From positions 1 to 14,580 of the forward strand of contig CAJUNI010000055.1 of NCBI GenBank assembly GCA_910587945.1: a DNA stretch of 14,580 bases, in the 5' to 3' direction. Shown here one piece after another: positions 7,689-13,712 of the stretch. Origin of the DNA: an uncultured Parvibacter sp. (GTDB lineage Bacteria > Actinomycetota > Coriobacteriia > Coriobacteriales > Eggerthellaceae). Under the pieces are notes generated by a model, which did not search any database, was not told the DNA's origin, and was given only the letters and a program-made list of their open reading frames with translations. Numbering within the stretch: the stretch's first letter is position 1; each line of letters starts with the position of its first letter. The translations under genes were made by a program, and so were the position numbers.

Positions 7689-8675
7689 ATGGCCAAGCCC
7701 CATCCTTCCCTCGCGCTCTTGTTGGATCTGGACGAGCGCCTTGTTACCCCCGAACTGCGATTGGAAATCGATCGGTGTTATTCCTATTTGGGAACCCCGT
7801 TGGTTCGCACCCATCCCGCCACCGAAGGCGAACCCGAAAATGTCATGCGTTGTTTGGTGCGCCTCGGCAATCGCGAGTATTTAGATCCGTCGGTTGAGGG
7901 AGCTAACGAACTTTGGGAAACCGCCATCGAGCATTGGCTGCTCAATCAAATCCATGCGGTGGACAACCAGATGAAGATCTACAACCGTCGTCAGCGCGAA
8001 GAAGAGCGCGACGAGTTGGTATTCACTTGGCTTGATGTCGAGCTTCAGGGCGGTCGCCTAGTAGTGCGCTTCCATCTGGATTCCACCTGCGGTCTCAATC
8101 CTGCAGACAGCGAGTGGGTTACGAAGGTGCGCAGCGCTCTGGGCGAAGGCCTTTTGGGCGAAGACGTGGTCATGGTGCAGCTTCCCTCAAACGCCTCCTA
8201 TGCCGAGCAATACACGCAAGGCATGAAAGCCTTAGAGTTGCGCCGGGCTGCTGAAGAGGAAGAAGCCCGTCGGGCCGCCGAAGAAGCAGCAGCTCAAGCA
8301 GCAGCCGAAGAAGCCGCTGCCGATGAGGCCTTTTTAGCGTCCCCCTCCTTAGTGGCCGAAGCCGAAGAGCGTAATCGCGCCGAGGAGGAAGCCTCGGATT
8401 TGGTAGTTCAGGCCCGTATTCGTGAAGACCTTGAGAAAGTGGAGCGCGGCGAGCTAGAAAAGACCCCAGAAGAGATTGTGGCTGAGCGCATTGCTGAAGA
8501 AGCCCACTTAGGCGAAGACATCCAACGTAAGTACGCCCTTCCGGAAGCCGATTTCCCGCTGACTTTTGAGCAATGGACCGTCATCTATGCGGACGGTTCC
8601 CAGCGCGACTTTGATAGCACCACCGCGGCCTTTGTAAGCAATGCTTCCGCTGAGGCCGACGCTGCCAAGGAGTAG
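7689..8675 (+). CDS. unknown protein with Ala/Glu-rich coiled coil, paired with a helicase-like gene
   Basis: 328 aa from the chosen start; I do not recognise the family. The ATG at 7689 is preferred because AAGGGAG lies six to seven bases before it. In-frame ATGs at 7635 (weaker AGAGGAT) and 7584 (inside an inverted repeat, no binding site) are alternatives. Residues 1-170 look like a folded domain with mixed polarity and two Trp-containing segments. Residues 175-275 are long runs of Ala, Glu and Arg typical of a coiled coil, followed by a short C-terminal tail with a few aromatic residues near 290-310. No signal peptide or membrane span is visible, so it should be cytoplasmic. It ends two bases before the helicase-like start, and the binding site for that gene overlaps its last codons. 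The two are therefore translationally coupled and probably act together. Confidence 0.8.
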   Translation: MAKPHPSLALLLDLDERLVTPELRLEIDRCYSYLGTPLVRTHPATEGEPENVMRCLVRLGNREYLDPSVEGANELWETAIEHWLLNQIHAVDNQMKIYNRRQREEERDELVFTWLDVELQGGRLVVRFHLDSTCGLNPADSEWVTKVRSALGEGLLGEDVVMVQLPSNASYAEQYTQGMKALELRRAAEEEEARRAAEEAAAQAAAEEAAADEAFLASPSLVAEAEERNRAEEEASDLVVQARIREDLEKVERGELEKTPEEIVAERIAEEAHLGEDIQRKYALPEADFPLTFEQWTVIYADGSQRDFDSTTAAFVSNASAEADAAKE

Positions 8676-8677
8676 TC

Positions 8678-10621
8678 ATGATGGACAAGATTGCAAGCTT
8701 TACCGGCCGTATGGCCAAGATTGAGGGCCCGGCTCGCTCCGGCAAGACCGAAGCCTTGCTTCAGCGCGCTGCCGCACTCATTGCTGCAGGAACGAGCCCC
8801 TCAGAGCTTTTGTTGGCCACCTCTACGGCCGAAGGGGCCCGTCAGGCGCGTATTCGCTTGGCACAGATTCTTGAGGCCGAGGGCGTCGAAGCTGCTCACG
8901 ACCAGGTCCAGGCTATGGCTCTTTATTCCGTTCGCGATCTCATCGTGAATCTGCTGTCGACCCCGGAAGCCCAAGAGGCCACCGGTCGCACCCCCCGCAT
9001 GGTGGCGCCCTTTGAATACAACTTCTTCCTTGAGGATATGAAGACCACGGGCTTACCCAACCGCCGTCTTCGCTCATTACTTACTCGCTTTTCTCAACAG
9101 TGGTGCGCCAATGCGGAAGAAGCGGACTGGGTTGTGCCGGGCGATGAAGGCGACGCCCTGACGCTTGTTCACGAGCTCATGGACTCCTATCACGCCATGC
9201 TTGAGGACGAAGCAGCCTATATTTGCGCACGCTATTTACAAAGTGAAGCCGGTTCTTCTGTGGCAAAGCGCTATGCCGTAGTGCTGGCTGACGATTTCCA
9301 GAATGCCAGCGCCGCTCAACAGCAGTGCCTGTGTCTATTAGCCCGCGACCAACTCCTCGTAGCCGGCAACCCCAACGAGACGATCCCCTGTGCCACCTCC
9401 TGGCCCTGCCCGGAAGGCTTCGCCCAATTTGATAGCCTGCGCCGCGGAGTTGAACTCTTTAAGCTGGATACCACCTATGGCAACCCCAATGTAAGCGCCT
9501 TCTGCGATGCCTTGGCGAAAGCACCGTCTATGGATAGCTCCCTTGTGGCCACCCATCGTGAAGGCGCCATCCGCGATTGTGCACTGCTCAAATGGAATTG
9601 CCCTGATGATGAGTTCAATGGACTCACCCGCTACCTGCGCGTTGAGGCCGATAGAGGGGCACTTCCGGTTGAAAGCAGCATCAGCGTGGTCGCTCCCAAT
9701 AAACAATGGGCTGCTGCCTTTGAGGCAATGCTTACTCATCGCGGATTCACCGTATCTTCCTTAGGCTTTGAAACCATCGGAGGCGATCCGCGCACCTTCG
9801 GCCGCTGCAAAGCTATGATGGCCTATACGGCGCTCAATTTACTGGCCACGCCTGATGATCCCTTCGCCTGGCGTTTGTGGTGCGGCTATGGCAACTACCT
9901 CACCTTAAGCGATGGCTGGGCATCGCTGCGAGACTGGTGCGCTCAGCAGGGCTGCACCGCACAAGAGGCCTTAGCAGCAGCCAAACAGGCCAAGGATCAG
10001 GGAGGCGAAGAGCCCTTCCTGCGCGCCTTTACGTTGGCTGAGCGCTACGAAGCTGCCCAGGAACTCCTTGAGCGTGCCCAGGGTCGTCGGGGTTTTGCCC
10101 TTCTGAATGCTTTGGAGGCCCAAGAGCTTCCGGAGTTTGCCCGGGTGTGCGCCCAGATGGCCGGCGACGAAGATGCTGCCACCATTTTTGGTCTCATCAA
10201 GGCGACGCAGTTTGCCCCGACCCATAGCGCAAACCCCCACGCCATCCACCTGAACTCCTATCAGACCATGGCAGGTACGAACTACGAAGCAGTCTATGCC
10301 GTCGGGTGCGTGGATGGTTTCATGCCGGGCCGTGACGCCTTTGAGGTGGTTTCCACCGAGGAAGACCGCACCCGCTTGAAAGACGAAGATCGCCGGGCCT
10401 TTATGGCGGCGGCAGGAAAGGCAGCAGAGACACTCCTCTTCTCCACCTTCTCCACCGCCGACTTGGAGCTTGCCGAGCGCACCAAGATGCGCGTTATGCG
10501 CGTTCGTATGGGAGACGAGGGGCGCATTGCTCTGGTGCGACCCACCTCCTATCTGGAGGAAGCCGGAGCCGCCACTCCCCTTACCTTAGGTGGCCAGGCC
10601 GTACTTGCCGATCTGGCCTAG
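8678..10621 (+). CDS. divergent UvrD/Rep-like superfamily 1 helicase-related protein
   Basis: 647 aa. The Walker A loop is intact (GPARSGKT, residues 17-24), and a motif-Ia-like LLLATST follows at 44-50. Other UvrD motifs are recognisable but altered. Motif II reads ADDFQN (204-209) rather than VDEFQD. Motif III is VAGNPNETI (228-236) where VGDDDQSIY is typical. Motif IV has TYGN where NYRS carries a phosphate-contacting Arg. Motif V is SYQTMAGTNYEAVYAVGCVDGFMPG, split here as SYQTMAGTNYEA and VYAVGCVDGFMPG. Motif VI has AAGKAAE in place of GITRAEE. There is no nuclease domain. ATP binding looks possible and strand-separating activity doubtful. AAGGAG lies five bases before the first of two consecutive ATGs. 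Translation continues open for 22 codons beyond its amber stop. A RecB- or AddB-like origin is possible. Confidence 0.75.
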   Translation: MMDKIASFTGRMAKIEGPARSGKTEALLQRAAALIAAGTSPSELLLATSTAEGARQARIRLAQILEAEGVEAAHDQVQAMALYSVRDLIVNLLSTPEAQEATGRTPRMVAPFEYNFFLEDMKTTGLPNRRLRSLLTRFSQQWCANAEEADWVVPGDEGDALTLVHELMDSYHAMLEDEAAYICARYLQSEAGSSVAKRYAVVLADDFQNASAAQQQCLCLLARDQLLVAGNPNETIPCATSWPCPEGFAQFDSLRRGVELFKLDTTYGNPNVSAFCDALAKAPSMDSSLVATHREGAIRDCALLKWNCPDDEFNGLTRYLRVEADRGALPVESSISVVAPNKQWAAAFEAMLTHRGFTVSSLGFETIGGDPRTFGRCKAMMAYTALNLLATPDDPFAWRLWCGYGNYLTLSDGWASLRDWCAQQGCTAQEALAAAKQAKDQGGEEPFLRAFTLAERYEAAQELLERAQGRRGFALLNALEAQELPEFARVCAQMAGDEDAATIFGLIKATQFAPTHSANPHAIHLNSYQTMAGTNYEAVYAVGCVDGFMPGRDAFEVVSTEEDRTRLKDEDRRAFMAAAGKAAETLLFSTFSTADLELAERTKMRVMRVRMGDEGRIALVRPTSYLEEAGAATPLTLGGQAVLADLA

Positions 10622-10735
10622 GCGGAGTTTCGGGCCCGTGACCTGAGGGAAATCCTTGACGAAAAAGGACTCCAAGGCCTGCGCCCATAGACGAAGTCCG
10701 TAAAAGAACTCACGTCATCCCTATTCGTTAGACCA

Positions 10736-10762
10736 CTGCCAACCTTCGGGTTGGCAGTTTTT
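10736..10762 (+). terminator. strong Rho-independent terminator
   Basis: Perfect 9-bp stem CTGCCAACC/GGTTGGCAG closed by the stable TTCG tetraloop (10745-10748) and followed by five T residues (10758-10762). It lies 115 bases after the helicase-like stop codon and ends the plus-strand transcript. Confidence 0.95.
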
Positions 10763-10926
10763 CTATAGGCAAAAACGAGCCGAAGTACCCCGTTTGAAAC
10801 AGCTACTTCCCTTCCCCATCCTTTCGCGATCGGAATAAGCGCTTCCTCTTCCCGCAAATAAGTCATATATCGGTATATAGATGTTGATTTACAAGGAGGA
10901 CCTCTATCTAGGCCCCGGATCGCGAG

Positions 10927-11139
10927 CGAAATTTATAGTTCTGGTCAAACGGGAGAGTTTTTAGTGCAATCTCTGCAATATGATGACCCTCGATAGCTTT
11001 TTCGCCCCTTCCTCTCATAAATTATTCCCCATAATGTCTAAATCTGTGGATTATCTAGGCTTACAAATTTCCACTACCAGTTCTTGGGAGGAATTTCCGG
11101 GATAAAAACTCTCCCGTTTGACCAAAAGTCGCAATTTCG
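10927..11139. repeat. 37-bp inverted repeat enclosing an AT-rich core; MITE-like element or paired sites
   Basis: Left arm 10927-10963 and right arm 11103-11139 are inverted copies matching at 32 of 37 positions. The inner 22 bp (10942-10963 and 11103-11124) are perfect, containing GGTCAAACGGG, and each arm ends inward in a run of five T. The 139-bp core is more AT-rich than its surroundings and contains a 41-codon open frame (10980-11105) without a ribosome binding site. No transposase is present and I see no clear target duplication outside the arms. Both neighbouring genes converge here, so ordinary promoter operators are not expected. Confidence 0.75.
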
Positions 11140-11164
11140 TTTTCAAATCGGTCCAGAAAAGAGT

Positions 11165-11195
11165 TCGGCTCCGCAGGAGGGGGCAGCGGAGCCGA
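11165..11195 (-). terminator. terminator hairpin of the TorD-like operon
   Basis: Perfect 10-bp GC-rich stem (11165-11174 with 11186-11195, TCGGCTCCGC/GCGGAGCCGA) with an 11-base loop, followed on the minus strand by ACTCTTTTCT. It lies about 40 bases after the TorD-like stop codon. The T-rich tail is interrupted, so termination may be incomplete. Confidence 0.7.
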
Positions 11196-11235
11196 GTAGG
11201 AGAGGAGGAGAATTCCGAGTATGTAAGATTAGAAA

Positions 11236-11943
11236 TTAGGCCACCGAATCAAGGAGTTCGCGAAGCACTGCTTCGTCTTCGGTGATGGAGCCTAAGAGCA
11301 GTTGCCCGAGGCCCTGATAGAACAGGGTCCGCGCATGCAGCCGCATATCGGTTACCAACATAGGTACCCAATTCAAGAGATGGTTCTCTAAGAAGTCATA
11401 GGACGTGCGCACGTACGCAATGGCCTCGTCTTCAGCATCATCGCGCAATGCTTCTGCACAACGCAGAGCCATACGCTGCATAAATTCGAGCTCCAGAGCA
11501 ATATGATCCTCAGCTTCGTTCCACGTGCCGCGCTTGAGTTCGTTCTCGCGCAGCGTGGCCAACACTTCAGCCCGGGCCTTCTGCATCAACAGGCGGCGCT
11601 CAGAGGTGTAGACGCTCTCATAGGGATAAGCAGCGGAGTAACCATTGACGCCGTGGCCAATGAAGGTGCTCACGTAATCGATAGCAAGCTCGGTCACAGA
11701 GTCATCCCAAGCGCGACGGAGATACTCAAAAAGCTGGTGATAGCCTTCATCTACTTGAGCATTGCCCGTGGAGGCCGGGAAACGCATCGATTGAAGCTCC
11801 CGCAGGGTGGCCAGGTCAATTTCCTCGCGGAACAAGCGGGCAAGCATGCCATAGAGTTGCGCCCGCGTATCCATTAATACCGCCACATCCGGCGTAGCTT
11901 CCGTTTTTGTTTCTGCAGAAATGCTCGCAGCAGTTTCGCTCAT
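11236..11943 (-). CDS. torD-like: TorD/DmsD-family molybdoenzyme chaperone
   Basis: 235 aa, all-helical in character and slightly longer than typical TorD-family proteins (about 200 aa) because of a 20-residue polar N-terminus. The family motif E-x-E-D-H at 143-147 followed by ELEFM (151-155) is present. So are YPYESVY (106-112) and the FLENHLLNW segment (184-192). Such proteins bind the Tat signal of a molybdoenzyme catalytic subunit in the cytoplasm, hold it until the cofactor is inserted, and then release it for export. The obvious client here is the 1182-aa enzyme at 3771-7319. AGGAGG lies ten bases before the ATG and spans the end of the preceding gene, so translation is coupled to the winged-helix gene five bases upstream. 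Confidence 0.9.
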   Translation of the reverse strand: MSETAASISAETKTEATPDVAVLMDTRAQLYGMLARLFREEIDLATLRELQSMRFPASTGNAQVDEGYHQLFEYLRRAWDDSVTELAIDYVSTFIGHGVNGYSAAYPYESVYTSERRLLMQKARAEVLATLRENELKRGTWNEAEDHIALELEFMQRMALRCAEALRDDAEDEAIAYVRTSYDFLENHLLNWVPMLVTDMRLHARTLFYQGLGQLLLGSITEDEAVLRELLDSVA

Positions 11944-11948
11944 TGAAA

Positions 11949-12788
11949 TTACGCCTCCTTTTGGGCTTTAAGTTCGTCCAGCATCGTGGTGCCGAGTTCG
12001 GTCAAATTCCAGGCATTGTTGCCCCAGCGCACACAATCACAGGACTCCAACACATCAATGAAGTGTTGGCCGTAGCGCTTAGGCGATGCCGTAATCTCAA
12101 AGGACGAAGCCACGTCTTCGATCTCGTCTAACACCCGGGGACGCTCAGCCAAGGCTTCCATAACGGCCACATAGACATCGCTGTAACGAGACTCCGCGCT
12201 CTCGATCACAATGGAGCGGAACTCAGAGCCTTCCAGGAAATGAGCACGCAGGGCCAGGGCCTCATCGGTGGCATACCAGAGCGGATCCACGGCTTCCTTA
12301 ATTTGTAAGTAGGTCACACCTTCCTCAACCACTTCACAAGCCTCCGTGGTCTCAGGCATTTCCAAGCGAAGGGCGCCCGCGCGCTCCAACATGCGACAAA
12401 GGGTCATCGGGGCATAGACCGAGCGGTTGTCTTTTTGCCACTCGTCAACGCGCTCAGAGATGACGCTGGACGGGCAACCGTTTTCACAAAGCCCGATGAT
12501 GTTCATCAGTACCGGACGGCGATTGGGGTTGTGGGTCACTAACGCCCGTAGCGCTTCTGTGGCGCTCCCTTGACGCTCGGGAGAATAGACGGGCTCGTGA
12601 TGCACCGTCTCGGGCATGTTGCGCATCGTGGGGTAGTCAATGGTGTCGTAGGGGTTTTCGTCGTCCATCCACTCCTGATCGATTTCCGTATCGTCTACCG
12701 CCAGGGGATCGAACTCGTCATCGAAAGACACCAGCGAAACCAAAGCTGCGCTCGTATCCTCCTGAGCGCCGCGGTTTGGATAGGCCAT
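11949..12788 (-). CDS. putative double winged-helix protein co-encoded with the chaperone
   Basis: 279 aa; I do not recognise a named family. The first 70 residues are very acidic (Asp/Glu clusters at 23-50) and probably disordered. Residues about 76-144 (from ATEALRALV to AGALRLE) and about 202-272 (from YSDVYVAVMEAL to NAWNLTELGTTML) each have the helix-helix-helix then short strand-pair pattern of a winged-helix fold. The second ends in the WNLTELG type of wing often seen in such domains. This suggests DNA or protein binding, but the call is by pattern only. GGAGG is six bases before the ATG. It is the first gene of a two-gene unit with the TorD-like chaperone, with five bases between them, so a role in controlling or assembling the molybdoenzyme is a reasonable inference. 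Confidence 0.75.
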   Translation of the reverse strand: MAYPNRGAQEDTSAALVSLVSFDDEFDPLAVDDTEIDQEWMDDENPYDTIDYPTMRNMPETVHHEPVYSPERQGSATEALRALVTHNPNRRPVLMNIIGLCENGCPSSVISERVDEWQKDNRSVYAPMTLCRMLERAGALRLEMPETTEACEVVEEGVTYLQIKEAVDPLWYATDEALALRAHFLEGSEFRSIVIESAESRYSDVYVAVMEALAERPRVLDEIEDVASSFEITASPKRYGQHFIDVLESCDCVRWGNNAWNLTELGTTMLDELKAQKEA

Positions 12789-12886
12789 AGGTTCCTCCCT
12801 TTCTCTTCTATCCTCTTCGCCCTCTATTCTAAAAATCTCTCGGTTTCTCTGGTCATCCCCTCAGGGCGTTTTATGGCAAAGCGCCT

Positions 12887-12928
12887 ATCATCCTCCCGTT
12901 ATGATTCTGGCTTTTTTCGGGGATGATA
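12887..12928. promoter_or_regulatory. ATCATCC/GGATGAT inverted repeat between divergent genes
   Basis: ATCATCC at 12887-12893 and GGATGAT at 12921-12927 form an inverted pair that extends to about 11 bp with a two-base bulge (TATCATC-CCCG with CGGG-GATGATA). It sits roughly 25 bases upstream of the -35 of the plus-strand promoter and about 100 bases upstream of the winged-helix gene. The same core occurs at 7557-7589, so it may be a shared operator. Confidence 0.4.
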
Positions 12929-12953
12929 CTTGGCTTGAACAGGCTTTTTATTC

Positions 12954-12983
12954 TTGACGTCACCCCTTGGCACCTTCCATAAT
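12954..12983 (+). promoter_or_regulatory. sigma-A-type promoter for the small exported protein
   Basis: TTGACG (12954-12959) and CATAAT (12978-12983) are separated by 18 bases, close to the consensus. Transcription would start near 12990, giving a leader of about 40 bases before the ATG at 13030. It also rules out an upstream in-frame ATG at 12967, which lies between the two promoter boxes. Confidence 0.7.
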
Positions 12984-13029
12984 GGGTTTTGCGTTGAGCT
13001 TGCGGGGCAACCTGGATAAGGGAGCACTT

Positions 13030-13545
13030 ATGACCAACGCAGCAACGGGCAAGAAATATCTTGCCATCGCGGTTATGGCCTGCCTGTGCGCAGCCCTCAT
13101 CGCTGGACCGGCCTATGGTTTCTACTATGCCCATAACAGCGAGGGGTCCAACGGGGCAAAGGGAACCGGCGTCTACGAGGCCTTCATGGTGGTTGACGAA
13201 ACTGCCGTAGGAGGCGACGTACATTCCGATCTCATCTTCGTTCCGGCGGGAAGCACGGCGGACGTTGTCCTCACTGAGGGCATCATGTCGAGCGAAGACC
13301 AAAATGGGTTGGACGCCATTCACAACTATGACGTTCAGTCTGTGGAGGAGTACCTAACGGCCAATAACCGTACGTACACCATCAATGTGTACGAAACCGG
13401 CGAGGTGCAAGCCTACGCCGATAGCGAAGGTGCATACCAGGCTACGTCTCAAAACGTGGCCGATGCCTACACCGCTTCTTCGAAGGGTGACGGCAGCACC
13501 GAACTCGATCGCTACGACAACGTAGTGATCACGGTAAAGGCCTAG
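13030..13545 (+). CDS. small exported or membrane-anchored protein of unknown function
   Basis: 171 aa. The ATG at 13030 is chosen because AAGGGAG lies five bases before it and the promoter lies just upstream. Two lysines (8-9) are followed by a hydrophobic stretch at about 10-31 (YLAIAVMACLCAALIAG), a signal peptide or N-terminal anchor. The remainder is acidic and rich in Val, Thr and Asp, with segments suggestive of beta strands (VDETAVGG, HSDLIFVPAG, RTYTINVYETGEV) and no cysteines. It is probably a small domain on the outer face of the cell. I do not recognise it. It has its own promoter and is followed by a hairpin, so it is probably monocistronic. It lies directly before a membrane-bound regulator gene, which leaves open a sensing partner role. 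Confidence 0.75.
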   Translation: MTNAATGKKYLAIAVMACLCAALIAGPAYGFYYAHNSEGSNGAKGTGVYEAFMVVDETAVGGDVHSDLIFVPAGSTADVVLTEGIMSSEDQNGLDAIHNYDVQSVEEYLTANNRTYTINVYETGEVQAYADSEGAYQATSQNVADAYTASSKGDGSTELDRYDNVVITVKA

Positions 13546-13560
13546 GCTGTTACCTATTTT

Positions 13561-13597
13561 GAGGCTGCCTGGCATCCGACCAGTGCCGGGCAGCCTC
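13561..13597 (+). terminator. putative terminator hairpin after the exported protein gene
   Basis: A 14-bp stem with one wobble pair (13561-13574 with 13584-13597, GAGGCTGCCTGGCA/TGCCGGGCAGCCTC) encloses a 9-base loop, starting 15 bases after the stop codon. The stem is very stable, but no U-run follows, so it may be Rho-assisted or an mRNA end-protecting hairpin. Confidence 0.55.
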
Positions 13598-13712
13598 CTT
13601 GAAGAGGTTTCGATGGGACCGCAAAGGGTATAGGAGAGCCTGACGCGAATCTCATCCAGAGGAGGGAATGCGCGGTTGCGTGGGGAGACGCACCGAGCAA
13701 TGGAGGGCGCTC

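Larger units (their letters stand above)
10622..11235. other. 614-bp convergent intergenic region without a supported gene
   Basis: The region separates the converging helicase-like and TorD-like genes. It holds, in order, a 22-codon open extension of the helicase-like frame (10622-10690), the plus-strand terminator, an AT-rich stretch, a 37-bp inverted repeat with AT-rich core (10927-11139), and a minus-strand terminator hairpin. An 82-codon minus frame across 10618-10866 runs through the terminator and has no binding site, so I do not call it. Confidence 0.7.

Noticed and set aside
10618..10866. 82-codon minus frame next to the helicase-like gene
   Set aside because: It runs through the perfect terminator hairpin, lacks a ribosome binding site and overlaps the end of the opposite gene.
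10980..11105. 41-codon plus frame (MMTLDSFFAPSSHK...) inside the inverted-repeat element
   Set aside because: No ribosome binding site and an ordinary length for an AT-rich stretch; it resembles no protein I know. Its stop codon falls exactly at the right arm, which is probably coincidence.
12967..13029. Upstream in-frame start extending the exported protein by 21 residues
   Set aside because: It lies between the -35 and -10 boxes of the promoter and has no ribosome binding site; it would also bury the signal peptide.
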